Assembly (NCBI GenBank): GCA_017992695.1
Contig: JAGOOC010000022.1
Location: 1 to 44,966, forward strand
From: Bacteroides sp.
GTDB taxonomy: Bacteria; Bacteroidota; Bacteroidia; Bacteroidales; Bacteroidaceae
Reading direction: 5' to 3'
Length of the DNA: 44,966 nt
Part shown: positions 16,816-26,491 of the stretch, in pieces
Numbering within the stretch: the first letter of the stretch is position 1
How the letters are laid out: every line of letters begins with the position of its first letter
Translations under genes and position numbers: made by a program
Notes under the pieces: generated by a model
Database searches by the model: none
What the model saw: the letters and a program-made list of their open reading frames with translations, nothing else
What the model was told of the DNA's origin: nothing

Positions 16816-18963
16816 ATGGCAAAGAAAGAAAAGAAAGAAAAAAAGGCTGGCAAAAGAATGAAGAAAAAAGATCTGGCCAAGATATTAATTGACCTTTTTA
16901 TAGCCAAAACGGGAGAGATGCTCAGCATGAAGTTTATCTTTTCCGAATTAAGACTGACTACACATCCGCAGAAAATGCTATGCGTAGATATTATTCACGA
17001 TTTGCTCGACGATGACTACATCACCGAAATAGAAAAAGGAAAGTACCGCCTCAACAGTCATGGAACAGAAATGACCGGTACCTTCCAACGTAAAAGCAAC
17101 GGGAAAAACTCATTTATCCCCGAAGGAGGAGGTGATCCGATATTTGTAGCCGAACGAAACTCGGCTCATGCCATGAACAACGACAAAGTACGCATCATGT
17201 TTTACGCCAAGCGAAGGAATAAAGATGCCGAAGGGGAAGTGCTGGAGGTACTAGAGCGCGCCAACGATACCTTTGTGGGTACCCTCGAAGTAGCGAACTC
17301 CTATGCGTTTCTCGTGACCGAGAACAGAACACTGGCTAATGACATCTTTATCCCAAAAGACAAGCTGAAAGGGGGAAAAACAGGCGACAAAGCCGTGGTC
17401 AAAGTAACCGAATGGCCCGATAAAGCCAAAAACCCGATCGGACAAGTAATTGACGTCTTAGGCAAAGCCGGAGACAACACGACTGAGATGCATGCTATTT
17501 TGGCCGAATTCGGATTGCCCTACGTGTATCCGCAATCGGTAGAAAAAGCAGCCGACAAGATCTCTGCTGAGATCACCGAGGAGGAGATTGCACGGCGCGA
17601 AGATTTCCGTAAGGTAACTACATTTACCATCGACCCTAAAGATGCCAAAGACTTTGATGACGCGCTCTCTATTCGCCAGTTGAAAGACAATTTGTGGGAA
17701 GTCGGTGTACACATTGCCGACGTAAGCCACTACGTCAAAGAGGATAGCATCATCGACAAAGAGGCTCAAAAACGGGCTACATCGGTCTACTTGGTCGATC
17801 GCACCATCCCCATGCTGCCCGAACGGTTGTGTAACTTTATCTGTTCGCTCCGCCCCGATGAGGAGAAGTTGGCCTATTCGGTCATCTTCGACATCAACGA
17901 GAAAGGAGAGGTTAAAGACTCACGCGTGGTACACACGGTGATCAAATCGGATCGTCGTTTTACTTACGAAGAGGCACAACAAATTATAGAAACCAAAGAG
18001 GGCGACTTCAAGAACGAGGTTTTAATGCTCGACACCATTGCCAAGGCACTGCGTGAAAAGCGCTTTGTAGCAGGTGCTATCAACTTTGATCGTTACGAGG
18101 TAAAATTCGAGATTGATGCCGATGGTAAACCCCTAAGCGTATACTTCAAAGAATCAAAAGATGCGAATAAGCTGATCGAAGAGTTTATGTTGTTAGCCAA
18201 CAAAACTGTAGCCGAGAAGATAGGTAAAGTACCGTCGGGCAAAAAGCCCAAAGTGCTTCCTTACCGTATCCATGACCTCCCCGACCCCGAAAAACTCGCT
18301 AACCTGTCACAGTTCATCGCTCGCTTCGGTTATAAAGTGCGCACAACCGGTACGAAAACCGATATCTCAAGGTCTATCAACCACCTGCTCGATGAAATTC
18401 AAGGCAAGAAGGAGGAGAATCTGATCGAAACAGTCTCTATTCGTTCCATGCAAAAAGCACGTTACTCCACACATAACATCGGACACTATGGCTTGGCGTT
18501 TGAGTATTACACACATTTCACCTCGCCCATTCGTCGTTTTCCCGATATGATGGTTCACCGACTACTCACGAAATACTTTGATGGTGGTCGTACCGTATCC
18601 GAAGCAAAGTATGAAGATCTTTGCGAGCACAGTTCCAGCATGGAGCAGATTGCGGCCAACGCCGAACGTGCCTCGGTTAAGTACAAGCAAGTCGAATTTA
18701 TGAGCGAGCACGTGGGAGAAACTTATGATGGTGTTATCTCGGGTGTAACCGAATGGGGATTGTACGTAGAGCTGAACGAGAATAAGTGCGAAGGACTGGT
18801 TCCTGTTCGTGACTTAGACGACGACTACTACGAATTTGACGATAAGAACTACTGCCTGCGCGGACGACGCAAGAACAGGCTGTATAGCTTGGGCGATGAA
18901 ATTACCATCAAGGTAACACGAGCCAATTTAGAGAAAAAACAGTTAGATTTCACTATAGCATAA
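16816..18963 (+). CDS. rnr: Ribonuclease R
   Basis: RNase R is a processive 3'-5' exoribonuclease that degrades structured RNA and helps in ribosome and mRNA quality control. The start is placed at 16816 (MAKKEKKEKKAGKRM), giving 715 aa. A longer frame opens at 16783, but its extra residues are atypical and it would begin at or before the likely transcription start (a TACTTTG motif lies at 16779-16785). After a lysine-rich head comes a winged-helix region, cold-shock-like RNA-binding domains (about 80-220), the RNB catalytic domain with DPKDAKDFDDALS, VGVHIADVSHYV and YTHFTSPIRRFPDMM, and a C-terminal S1 domain (GVISGVTEWGLYVEL). All catalytic aspartates are present. Confidence 0.96.
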   Translation: MAKKEKKEKKAGKRMKKKDLAKILIDLFIAKTGEMLSMKFIFSELRLTTHPQKMLCVDIIHDLLDDDYITEIEKGKYRLNSHGTEMTGTFQRKSNGKNSFIPEGGGDPIFVAERNSAHAMNNDKVRIMFYAKRRNKDAEGEVLEVLERANDTFVGTLEVANSYAFLVTENRTLANDIFIPKDKLKGGKTGDKAVVKVTEWPDKAKNPIGQVIDVLGKAGDNTTEMHAILAEFGLPYVYPQSVEKAADKISAEITEEEIARREDFRKVTTFTIDPKDAKDFDDALSIRQLKDNLWEVGVHIADVSHYVKEDSIIDKEAQKRATSVYLVDRTIPMLPERLCNFICSLRPDEEKLAYSVIFDINEKGEVKDSRVVHTVIKSDRRFTYEEAQQIIETKEGDFKNEVLMLDTIAKALREKRFVAGAINFDRYEVKFEIDADGKPLSVYFKESKDANKLIEEFMLLANKTVAEKIGKVPSGKKPKVLPYRIHDLPDPEKLANLSQFIARFGYKVRTTGTKTDISRSINHLLDEIQGKKEENLIETVSIRSMQKARYSTHNIGHYGLAFEYYTHFTSPIRRFPDMMVHRLLTKYFDGGRTVSEAKYEDLCEHSSSMEQIAANAERASVKYKQVEFMSEHVGETYDGVISGVTEWGLYVELNENKCEGLVPVRDLDDDYYEFDDKNYCLRGRRKNRLYSLGDEITIKVTRANLEKKQLDFTIA

Positions 18964-19437
18964 ATGAAAACAATTAATATCGAAGATCAACAGCGTGTAG
19001 AAGAGATTATCTCTCGCTGCGACGTCTGCTTTGTAGGTATCACCGACTTGGAGGGAAATCCGTATGTTATCCCGATGAACTTTGGCTATCGCGATGGCGT
19101 GATTTATCTTCACTCCGGCCCTACCGGAAGCAGTATTGATATGTTAATGCGCAACAATCGCGTGTGCGTTACCTTCAGCATTGACCACGAATTGGTGTTT
19201 CAACACCCTAAAGTGGCATGCAGCTATCGAATGAAGTCGAAAAGTGTTATTTGTAGGGGTCGTGTAAACTTTATCGACGATATGGACGATAAACGTGAAG
19301 CACTCAACATCATCATGCAGCATTACAGCAGCCGGGAATTTACCTATTCAGACCCGGCTGTACGCAATGTGAAGATATGGGAGATTCCGATTGACCACGC
19401 AACGGCCAAAGCGTTTGCCGCACCCCATCAAGGGTAG
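18964..19437 (+). CDS. Pyridoxamine 5'-phosphate oxidase-family flavin protein (NimA-like)
   Basis: The 157-aa protein has the split-barrel FMN-binding fold of the PNPOx-like family (CFVGITDLEGNPYVIPMNFG, IYLHSGPTGSSIDML, VCVTFSIDHELV, SVICRGRVNFI). The NimA subgroup includes the nitroimidazole reductases linked to metronidazole resistance, but most chromosomal relatives have no tested function. The start codon follows the rnr stop with no gap, so translation is coupled and it shares the rnr transcript. I do not infer drug resistance from this sequence alone. Confidence 0.88.
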   Translation: MKTINIEDQQRVEEIISRCDVCFVGITDLEGNPYVIPMNFGYRDGVIYLHSGPTGSSIDMLMRNNRVCVTFSIDHELVFQHPKVACSYRMKSKSVICRGRVNFIDDMDDKREALNIIMQHYSSREFTYSDPAVRNVKIWEIPIDHATAKAFAAPHQG

Positions 19438-19466
19438 CGATTAGTGGAGTAACTAAGCCATAAATG

Positions 19467-20426
19467 TCAATCCTCCATAGCCAATGGATACTCTTCAAAG
19501 GCATATAGAATAGTAGACAGGTAGCGCTCTCCCGTATCGGGTAAGAGCGCTACAATGGTTTTACCCGCATTCTCGGCGCGCTTAGCAAGCTCAGTGGCCA
19601 CATAAACAGCTGCGCCCGAAGAGATACCTACCAGCAATCCCTCTTTCGCCGCCAACTCACGACTGGCACGAATGGCATCGTCATTGGTTACTTGTACTAT
19701 TTCATCCACAACATCGGGATTAAACGTTTTCGGAACAAAGCCCGCTCCAATGCCTTGAATTTTGTGTGGTCCCGGTTTACCGCCCGATAATACGGGAGAG
19801 TCCGTTGGCTCTGCAGCCACTATCTTTATGTTTTTATTATGCGCCTTCAATGTTTTCCCCACGCCACTTACGGTGCCCCCTGTGCCTACACCGGCTACAA
19901 AGATGTCGACTTGTCCGTCCGTATCGCGCCATATCTCTTGTCCTGTAGTTCTTGCATGCACAGCCGGATTGGCCGGGTTCTCGAATTGCTGTAAAATTAC
20001 AGCTCCTGCAGTCACTGCCTTTATCTCTTCCGCTTTAGCGATAGCCCCCTTCATGCCGTCGGCACCAGGAGTAAGCAAAAGTGTTGCTCCCAGTGCTTTC
20101 AGCAAGTTTCTACGCTCCATACTCATCGTATCGGGCATAGTCAATATTAGGTTATATCCTTTGGCAGCTGAAACAAAAGCTAATGACACTCCCGTATTCC
20201 CGCTGGTCGGTTCAATAATGGTAGCACCGGGCACCAAAATCCCTTTGGCTTCGGCATCTTCAATCATTGCTAAAGCAATTCGATCTTTAACGCTACCTGC
20301 CGGATTAAAATATTCAAGCTTTACCACCAGTTTAGCTTTCAACCCTTTACTTTTATTGTAGTTACTCAACTCCAACAATGGAGTATTACCGATCAGATCG
20401 GTCAGCTGTTTGGCAATCTTTCCCAT
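19467..20426 (-). CDS. cysK: Cysteine synthase A (O-acetylserine sulfhydrylase)
   Basis: This PLP enzyme makes cysteine from O-acetylserine and sulfide. The 319-aa sequence is full length, with the PLP lysine in [12 protein letters not shown], the substrate loop [13 protein letters not shown], the phosphate-binding [13 protein letters not shown], and [11 protein letters not shown] near the C-terminus. It converges on the NimA-like gene with 29 bp between. A good promoter lies upstream, and a short palindrome sits next to it. Confidence 0.97.
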   Translation of the reverse strand: MGKIAKQLTDLIGNTPLLELSNYNKSKGLKAKLVVKLEYFNPAGSVKDRIALAMIEDAEAKGILVPGATIIEPTSGNTGVSLAFVSAAKGYNLILTMPDTMSMERRNLLKALGATLLLTPGADGMKGAIAKAEEIKAVTAGAVILQQFENPANPAVHARTTGQEIWRDTDGQVDIFVAGVGTGGTVSGVGKTLKAHNKNIKIVAAEPTDSPVLSGGKPGPHKIQGIGAGFVPKTFNPDVVDEIVQVTNDDAIRASRELAAKEGLLVGISSGAAVYVATELAKRAENAGKTIVALLPDTGERYLSTILYAFEEYPLAMED

Positions 20427-20456
20427 ATCTCTTGTTTTGTTACTTTAATGATATGA

Positions 20457-20464
20457 CAAAGATA
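20457..20464 (-). promoter_or_regulatory. cysK promoter, -7 element
   Basis: The minus strand reads TATCTTTG, an exact -7 consensus match, 30 bp before the start codon. Confidence 0.7.
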
Positions 20465-20492
20465 ACTGGGTTTTGGTTCATTGGAAATACCA

Positions 20493-20520
20493 TACTCGTG
20501 GTAAATTCGTACTACGAGTA
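20493..20520. repeat. 11-bp palindrome upstream of cysK
   Basis: TACTCGTGGTA (20493-20503) and TACTACGAGTA (20510-20520) pair over 11 bp with one G-T wobble around a 6-nt AATTCG loop. It lies about 28 bp upstream of the cysK -7 element, where an operator would fit, but it also resembles the other intergenic palindromes of this window. Confidence 0.6.
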
Positions 20521-20653
20521 AGGGATAAATGAGACGAAAACAGCAAAAGCAGTAACGTTCAGGCAAATTTAAAGACCAGTTCAGGAAAGGTATTCAAAGA
20601 ATAATGCAGATATTTGCAACATTAAAACGATTAGTTACACAACAGAGTTTCTC

Positions 20654-22573
20654 ATGAAAAAAAACAAGCTTACCTTCTGGCTGCTTTTCTCGGTTTGTCT
20701 CTTGATAGGTGAATCGGTTATAGCCTCTGCTCCCGAAAAGGGCATATTACCCGTACAACCACTCCTGCCCGTTCCTGAAAAAAAACAAGTAGATTGGCAG
20801 AAGATGGAAACCTACGCTTTCGTACACTTTGGCCTCAACACGTTCAATAATCAAGAGTGGGGGTATGGAGATGCCGATCCTAAAATCTTTGACCCTTCGA
20901 ATCTGGATTGTGAACAGTGGGTACAGACTTTCGTCAAATCGGGCATGACGGGAGTGATTCTGACGGCTAAACACCACGACGGATTCTGCCTCTGGCCTAC
21001 CCAATACACCGACTATAGCATCAAACAGTCGCCTTGGAAAGAGGGTAAAGGCGATTTAGTGCGAGAGCTGGCCGATGCCTGCAAGAAATACGGCATCAAG
21101 TTTGCCGTTTACCTTTCACCTTGGGATCGTCATCAAGCATTTTATGGCACCCCCGAATATGTGGAGTACTTCCACAACCAGCTTGCCGAGTTAATGACCA
21201 ATTATGGAGAGGTATTCGAAGTGTGGTTTGATGGTGCCAATGGTGGAGACGGATGGTATGGTGGCGCCAAAGATACGCGTTCCATAGACCGCAAAAACTA
21301 CTACGATTATCCCAGAGTCTATCGCTTACTTGACGAGGTACAGCCACAAGCCATTGTGTTCTCTGATGGTGGCCCCGGTTGCCGCTGGGTAGGCAACGAA
21401 AATGGGTATGCCGGTGCAACCAACTGGTCATTTTTGCGTAAAGGTGAAGTCTATCCGGGTTATGCCAACTACCGTGAACTGCAGTACGGGCATGCCGACG
21501 GCAACCAGTGGGTAGCAGCCGAGTGTGATGTTTCCATCCGTCCGGGTTGGTTCTATCACCCTAATGAAGACGACCGCGTAAAAACCGTAGAGCATCTCAC
21601 GGATCTTTATTATAAGAGCGTAGGCCGCAATGCCACTCTTTTGCTTAACTTCCCCGTAGACCGCACGGGTCGCATCCATCCGATTGATTCAACCCGTGCA
21701 GTAACTTGGCATCAGCAGCTTGTTAGCGAGTTGAAGACCAATGTTTTAAAAGGCATCGTTCCGCAAGCAACAAACAGTCGTTCGTCAGAGTGGTCGCCGG
21801 CCAATGTTTCGGATGACAATTACGACACCTACTGGGCTACAGCCGATGGAGTAACTTCTGCCACGCTTACCTTTAACTTGAAGCGCCCCACCCTGCTGAA
21901 CCGCCTCCTTATGCAAGAGTACATTCCGCTGGGACAGCGCGTAAAAGCGTTCTCCATTGAGGCATACTCCAATGGTCAATGGCAAACGGTTAACGTGGGC
22001 GAAGAGACCACGACGATAGGCTATAAGCGTATTCTTCGTTTTCCAACCATCGAAGCCAGTCAGCTGCGCATCAACTTCATAGATGCTCGTGGTCCCTTGA
22101 CCATTAATAACATAGAAGCTTACTATGCCGCACCCGATAAGAAAATCGAACCCAAAGAGCGCACGACCGTCGTTGCACGCACACCATCCATACCCTATCA
22201 AATGAGAGGCGTCAACCAAGCCGAAGCCCAAAAGGCGACTGACAATGACCCAACGACTACATGCTTGATTAAAAACAAAAAGATTGTTTTCGACTTTAAG
22301 CAATCAGAAACCGTCTCCATGCTAACCTACCTGCCCGATCAAGAAGAATATCCCACCGGGCTCATCTCATCTTATGAGTTGTACACAGCATCAAAGAATG
22401 GTAAACCGGAAAAGCTCATTGCTAAAGGCGAGTTTTCAAACATAAAGAATAATCCGATAGCTCAAGAGGTTCATTTCGCCCCCGTTACTGCGCGCTATTT
22501 GCTATTGAAGGCAACACGCATGGTGGCCGATGATACTCGAATCGGCATTGCTGAATGGAGTTTCCGGAAATAA
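20654..22573 (+). CDS. Secreted alpha-L-fucosidase (GH29) with C-terminal discoidin-like domains
   Basis: This retaining glycosidase removes terminal L-fucose from host or plant glycans in the periplasm or at the cell surface. The 639-aa protein starts with a signal peptide (MKKNKLTFWLLFSVCLLIG). The GH29 barrel (about 40-370) has HFGLNTFNNQEWG, ILTAKHHDGFCLWP and the predicted nucleophile Asp193 in VWFDGANG. Two beta-rich modules resembling F5/8 type C carbohydrate-binding domains follow (about 375-510 and 530-639). It differs from the shorter GH29 protein at 35509. A weak TATTTG motif at 20611-20616 may be the promoter. It is followed at once by a degraded esterase fragment. Confidence 0.95.
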   Translation: MKKNKLTFWLLFSVCLLIGESVIASAPEKGILPVQPLLPVPEKKQVDWQKMETYAFVHFGLNTFNNQEWGYGDADPKIFDPSNLDCEQWVQTFVKSGMTGVILTAKHHDGFCLWPTQYTDYSIKQSPWKEGKGDLVRELADACKKYGIKFAVYLSPWDRHQAFYGTPEYVEYFHNQLAELMTNYGEVFEVWFDGANGGDGWYGGAKDTRSIDRKNYYDYPRVYRLLDEVQPQAIVFSDGGPGCRWVGNENGYAGATNWSFLRKGEVYPGYANYRELQYGHADGNQWVAAECDVSIRPGWFYHPNEDDRVKTVEHLTDLYYKSVGRNATLLLNFPVDRTGRIHPIDSTRAVTWHQQLVSELKTNVLKGIVPQATNSRSSEWSPANVSDDNYDTYWATADGVTSATLTFNLKRPTLLNRLLMQEYIPLGQRVKAFSIEAYSNGQWQTVNVGEETTTIGYKRILRFPTIEASQLRINFIDARGPLTINNIEAYYAAPDKKIEPKERTTVVARTPSIPYQMRGVNQAEAQKATDNDPTTTCLIKNKKIVFDFKQSETVSMLTYLPDQEEYPTGLISSYELYTASKNGKPEKLIAKGEFSNIKNNPIAQEVHFAPVTARYLLLKATRMVADDTRIGIAEWSFRK

Positions 22574-22749
22574 AACACGATAATCCATCAAACTACTATG
22601 AACAAATAGAGTACGTAAACCCGACCCCATGGTTCGTTGAGCCAAACGGTACCCCAAAAGTCGGACTTTACGGAGGAGATTACATTCACTTAAGCGAAGC
22701 AGGATATACGGTTTGGGCAAAGGAGTTGAAAAGGTTGATAGTCATCTAA
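22574..22749 (+). pseudogene. C-terminal remnant of an SGNH/GDSL hydrolase
   Basis: About 58 codons remain of an esterase of the SGNH (GDSL lipase / acetylhydrolase) superfamily. The remnant has the family's C-terminal pattern, NPTPWFVEPNGTPKVGL followed by GGDYIHLSEAGYTVWAKEL, in which DxxHLSxxGY holds the catalytic Asp and His. The N-terminal GDS block and most of the domain are missing, and no suitable start codon exists other than one inside the fucosidase gene. The fragment begins directly after the fucosidase stop, so a deletion probably joined the two. Complete relatives often deacetylate glycans. Confidence 0.8.
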
Positions 22750-22795
22750 TACGAATGAATTCCAACCATATAATCTTTATTTTTAAAAGAATGGT

Positions 22796-22803
22796 TATCT
22801 TTG
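22796..22803 (+). promoter_or_regulatory. ychF promoter, -7 element
   Basis: TATCTTTG followed by CA, 67 bp before the ychF ATG. The predicted transcription start falls inside the left arm of the hairpin at 22803-22841. Confidence 0.7.
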
Positions 22804-22841
22804 CAGTCCTAAAACAGACAAAGGTTCTGTTTTAGAACTGC
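22803..22841 (+). promoter_or_regulatory. Stem-loop at the 5' end of the ychF transcript
   Basis: CTAAAACAGA (22809-22818) pairs perfectly with TCTGTTTTAG (22826-22835) around a 7-nt loop. After one mismatch the stem continues with GCAGT (22803-22807) and ACTGC (22837-22841). It overlaps the promoter edge and transcription start, so it could be an operator in DNA or a stabilising 5' hairpin in RNA. Confidence 0.55.
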
Positions 22842-22870
22842 TGATAATATATAAAAACGATAAGAATAGA

Positions 22871-23974
22871 ATGGCTTTACAATGTGGTATCGTCGGACTT
22901 CCTAACGTAGGTAAGTCGACGCTTTTCAACTGTTTGTCGAATGCAAAAGCACAAGCGGCAAATTTTCCTTTTTGTACAATTGAACCGAACGTAGGCGTAA
23001 TTACTGTGCCCGACGAACGACTGAATAAATTGGCGGAATTGGTACACCCCAATCGCACTGTCCCCACCACTGTGGAGATTGTAGATATTGCCGGATTGGT
23101 CAAAGGTGCCAGCAAAGGCGAGGGATTGGGTAATAAGTTTTTAGCTAATATCCGCGAAACAGATGCCATTATCCACGTGCTTCGTTGCTTCGACGACGAA
23201 AACGTAGTGCACGTTGACGGAAGCATCAACCCCATTCGCGACAAAGAGATTATAGATTACGAACTGCAACTGAAAGACCTCGACACCATCGATAGCCGCA
23301 TTCAGAAGGTACAGAAACAGGCACAAACCGGTGGCGACAAGGCTGCTAAATTGATGTACGATGTACTGATACAATACAAACAAGCTTTGGAACAAGGTAA
23401 GGCAGCGCGTACCGTTACCTTCGAATCGAAAGACGAGCAAAAGGCAGCGCAAGAACTCTTCCTACTCACCAGCAAACCGGTTATGTATGTGTGCAACGTA
23501 GACGAAGCCAGTGCATCCGGCGGAAACAAATACGTAGAGATGGTGCGCGAAGCGGTTAAAGATGAAAATGCAGAGATACTCGTGGTGGCTGCCAAAACAG
23601 AATCGGATATCGCCGAACTGGAGACCTACGAAGATCGCCAAATGTTCTTGGCTGAGGTTGGCTTGGAAGAATCGGGTGTAGCCCGTCTCATCAAGTCGGC
23701 GTACAAGCTCTTAAATCTCGAAACTTACTTTACTTGCGGTGTGCAAGAGGTACGTGCCTGGACCTATGAAAAGGGATGGAAGGCTCCACAATGTGCAGCC
23801 GTTATTCATACCGATTTCGAGAAAGGCTTTATTCGTGCCGAGGTAATCAAATATAATGACTTCATACAATATGGCTCAGAGGCTGCCATTAAAGAGGTCG
23901 GAAAGTTGAGTGTAGAAGGCAAAGAGTACGTTGTGCAAGACGGTGATATCATGCACTTCCGTTTCAACGTATAA
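22871..23974 (+). CDS. ychF: Redox-responsive ATPase/GTPase YchF (Obg family)
   Basis: YchF is a universally conserved P-loop NTPase that prefers ATP and binds ribosomes, with roles in translation and oxidative stress response. The 367-aa protein has the P-loop GLPNVGKSTLFN, the switch region NFPFCTIEPNVGV, the G3 motif DIAGLVKGASKGEGLG, a diverged G4 (NVDE in place of NKxD, the known reason for its ATP preference) and a C-terminal TGS domain (AWTYEKGWKAPQCAAVIH and on). The start is supported by the universal MALQCGIVGLPNVGK beginning. Close spacing suggests that panE, lgt and the acetyltransferase-like gene follow in the same operon. Confidence 0.98.
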   Translation: MALQCGIVGLPNVGKSTLFNCLSNAKAQAANFPFCTIEPNVGVITVPDERLNKLAELVHPNRTVPTTVEIVDIAGLVKGASKGEGLGNKFLANIRETDAIIHVLRCFDDENVVHVDGSINPIRDKEIIDYELQLKDLDTIDSRIQKVQKQAQTGGDKAAKLMYDVLIQYKQALEQGKAARTVTFESKDEQKAAQELFLLTSKPVMYVCNVDEASASGGNKYVEMVREAVKDENAEILVVAAKTESDIAELETYEDRQMFLAEVGLEESGVARLIKSAYKLLNLETYFTCGVQEVRAWTYEKGWKAPQCAAVIHTDFEKGFIRAEVIKYNDFIQYGSEAAIKEVGKLSVEGKEYVVQDGDIMHFRFNV

Positions 23975-24009
23975 ACTGCTTTTGTGTTTAATCTTTAATT
24001 TTCAATGAA

Positions 24010-24915
24010 ATGAAGTACCTTATCGTAGGAACAGGAGGCGTTGGCGGCAGCATAGCCGGCTTTCTTGCACTGGCCGGAAAAGAGGTCACTTGTATTGCTC
24101 GAGGTGCACACCTCGAAGCCATACAGGCGCACGGGCTAAGGTTAAAATCAGACCTGAAAGGCGATCAAACCCTCCGCATCAAGGCGTGCAGAGCCGAAGA
24201 GTACAACGAGAAGGCAGATGTCATATTTGTTTGCGTAAAGGGGTACTCGGTGGGTTCCATCATCGAACTGATTCGAAGAGCTTCGCACACCGACACGCTG
24301 GTGATTCCGATACTCAATGTATACGGTACAGGGCCTCGCATACAACAACTGATTCCCGAAACCACGGTACTCGATGGGTGCATCTACATTGTTGGATTTG
24401 TTTCGGCAATGGGCGAGGTCACACAGTTGGGAACGATCTTCCGCCTCGTTTACGGTGCACACCAAGGAACGACTGTGGCTACACACATATTGGAAACCAT
24501 ACAACAGGAGTTGCAAGAGAGCGGTATCAAAGCCGATCTCTCAGCAGATATCAACCGAGATACGTTCATCAAGTGGTCGTTCATCTCGGCCATGGCCGTT
24601 ACCGGAGCTTATTATGATGTACCAATGGGCGAAGTGCAAAAGCCCGGGAAGGTGCGCGATACATTCATCGGGCTTTCAAGCGAAAGTGCAGCACTGGGCA
24701 AGAAGCTGGGCATTGTGTTTCCCGAAGATACGGTTACCTATAACCTGAAGGTAGTAGACAGACTCGCCCCCGAAAGTACAGCCTCCATGCAGAAAGATTT
24801 AGCGAAAGGAAACGACTCGGAGATACAAGGTTTGCTGTTTGATATGATTGCAGCAGCCGAAGCACAGGGCATTGACATGCCCACTTATAGAGAAGTAGCC
24901 AAGAAATTCATTTAA
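24010..24915 (+). CDS. panE: 2-dehydropantoate 2-reductase family protein (ketopantoate reductase)
   Basis: This NADPH enzyme reduces ketopantoate to pantoate in the pathway to coenzyme A. The 301-aa protein has the N-terminal dinucleotide motif [21 protein letters not shown], the family segment [11 protein letters not shown], and the C-terminal catalytic region with [16 protein letters not shown], then [20 protein letters not shown]. The family also contains reductases of other 2-oxo acids, so the exact role is likely but not proven. It starts 35 nt after ychF and ends 14 nt before lgt. Confidence 0.88.
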   Translation: MKYLIVGTGGVGGSIAGFLALAGKEVTCIARGAHLEAIQAHGLRLKSDLKGDQTLRIKACRAEEYNEKADVIFVCVKGYSVGSIIELIRRASHTDTLVIPILNVYGTGPRIQQLIPETTVLDGCIYIVGFVSAMGEVTQLGTIFRLVYGAHQGTTVATHILETIQQELQESGIKADLSADINRDTFIKWSFISAMAVTGAYYDVPMGEVQKPGKVRDTFIGLSSESAALGKKLGIVFPEDTVTYNLKVVDRLAPESTASMQKDLAKGNDSEIQGLLFDMIAAAEAQGIDMPTYREVAKKFI

Positions 24916-24929
24916 TACAAAGATACCTT

Positions 24930-25769
24930 ATGAATAACCTATTATTATCTATCCACTGGAATCCCAATCCGGAACTGTTCAACCTATTTGATGCCATCTC
25001 CATCCGCTACTACGGTCTGCTTTGGGCTGTCGGCATCGGTCTGGGCTACATGGTCGTTCACTACCAATATCGCGATAAGAAAATTGACGAGAAGAAGTTC
25101 GAACCCCTGTTCTTTTATTGCTTCTTCGGCATCCTGATTGGCGCACGGTTGGGGCACTGCCTGTTTTACGATCCGCAAACTTACCTCACTAGCTTCAAAG
25201 GTTTCTGGGAGATGATTCTCCCTATCCGATTCTTGGCGGACGGCGGATGGAAATTCACCGGCTATGAGGGACTTGCCAGTCACGGTGGCACATTGGGGTT
25301 GATTATCACGCTTTGGCTGTATTGCCGCAAAACCAAGATGAACTACCTGGACGTGGTAGACATGATTGCAGTGGCCACTCCCATCACTGCCTGTTTCATT
25401 CGCTTGGCCAACCTGATGAATTCAGAGATTATCGGTAAACCAACGGGCACTACCTGGGGATTTGTTTTCGATCGGGTAGATATGCTTCCTCGCCATCCGG
25501 CACAGCTGTATGAGGCCATCGCCTACTTCGTTCTCTTTCTGGTCATGCTATTTTTATATAAGAACTACAACAAGAAACTGCACCGCGGCTTCTTCTTCGG
25601 TCTCTGCTTGGCTGCCATCTTCACTTTCCGTTTCTTTATTGAGTTCCTCAAAGAGAACCAAGTGAACTTCGAAGATCAAATGACTTTCAACATGGGGCAA
25701 TGGCTAAGTGTACCGTTTATTATCATCGGACTATACTTTATGTTCTTCCATGACCGAAAAAAGAGATGA
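24930..25769 (+). CDS. lgt: Prolipoprotein diacylglyceryl transferase
   Basis: Lgt moves the diacylglyceryl group from phosphatidylglycerol to the lipobox cysteine of prolipoproteins in the inner membrane, the first step of lipoprotein maturation. The 279-aa protein has about seven hydrophobic helices and the family motifs [52 protein letters not shown] (Lgt signature) and [13 protein letters not shown]. Many PUL proteins, including SusD, depend on this enzyme. It overlaps the next gene by 4 nt (ATGA). Confidence 0.97.
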   Translation: MNNLLLSIHWNPNPELFNLFDAISIRYYGLLWAVGIGLGYMVVHYQYRDKKIDEKKFEPLFFYCFFGILIGARLGHCLFYDPQTYLTSFKGFWEMILPIRFLADGGWKFTGYEGLASHGGTLGLIITLWLYCRKTKMNYLDVVDMIAVATPITACFIRLANLMNSEIIGKPTGTTWGFVFDRVDMLPRHPAQLYEAIAYFVLFLVMLFLYKNYNKKLHRGFFFGLCLAAIFTFRFFIEFLKENQVNFEDQMTFNMGQWLSVPFIIIGLYFMFFHDRKKR

Positions 25770-26413
25770 AACACTACGTTGACATAGAGACTTGGGAGCG
25801 GAAGGATAACTACAATTTCTTCCGCGACTTCCTGAATCCGACCATTTCGATAACCTCCGAAGTGACCTGCGGAGGTGCAAAAAAGCGAGCTAAGGAGGCC
25901 AAACAGTCCTTCTTTCTACACTATCTCTATGCCATTTTACATGCAGCCAATGAAGTGAAGGAGTTCCGCTTCCGCATTGATCGTGAAGGAAAGGTGGTAT
26001 ACTACGATAAGGTCGACGTGCTCACTCCGATTAAAATCGACGAGGAGGGTCATTTCTACACCGTACGCATCCCCTACCACAAAGACTTTGATACCTTCTA
26101 TAAAGAAGCACAAGCCATCATCCAAAACATTCCCACAGAAAGCAAGCCCTACTCCAACGAAGAGCAAGGCTCTGTTAATACAGATTTTGACATGATACTG
26201 CTTAGTGCTACCCCCGATTTATACTTCACATCGATCACAGCCACGCAAGAGTTCCGCCATGGTAGCAACTACCCGTTAATGAATGCAGGAAAGGCCGTTA
26301 TTCGAGACAATGAATGGGTTATGCCCATCGGCATGACTGTGCATCACGGATTTATAGACGGACATCACTTAGCACGCTTCTTTCAAACAGTTGAAGCGTT
26401 TTTAAGTAAATAA
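25766..26413 (+). CDS. Chloramphenicol acetyltransferase-family (CAT-fold) acyltransferase
   Basis: The 215-aa protein has the length and fold signature of type A chloramphenicol acetyltransferases: the N-terminal IDIETW-like start ([17 protein letters not shown]), [22 protein letters not shown] (partly quoted pattern of the family), and the active-site block [15 protein letters not shown] with the catalytic His of HHxxxDG. Many chromosomal members of this family do not detoxify chloramphenicol, so I do not call it a resistance gene. Its start overlaps the lgt stop by 4 nt, an unusual pairing that suggests co-expression with lipoprotein synthesis. Confidence 0.88.
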   Translation: MKHYVDIETWERKDNYNFFRDFLNPTISITSEVTCGGAKKRAKEAKQSFFLHYLYAILHAANEVKEFRFRIDREGKVVYYDKVDVLTPIKIDEEGHFYTVRIPYHKDFDTFYKEAQAIIQNIPTESKPYSNEEQGSVNTDFDMILLSATPDLYFTSITATQEFRHGSNYPLMNAGKAVIRDNEWVMPIGMTVHHGFIDGHHLARFFQTVEAFLSK

Positions 26414-26491
26414 GCAACCTGTAGATCATTATTTTGTTGCACCACTGCTTTCAGAGACGACATTAATACCCACTTAAATCCAATTATCTGC

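Noticed and set aside
18964-19437. Calling the NimA-like gene a nitroimidazole resistance determinant
   Set aside because: The family includes many housekeeping flavin proteins, and nothing in the context (IS element, strong outward promoter) supports a resistance role.
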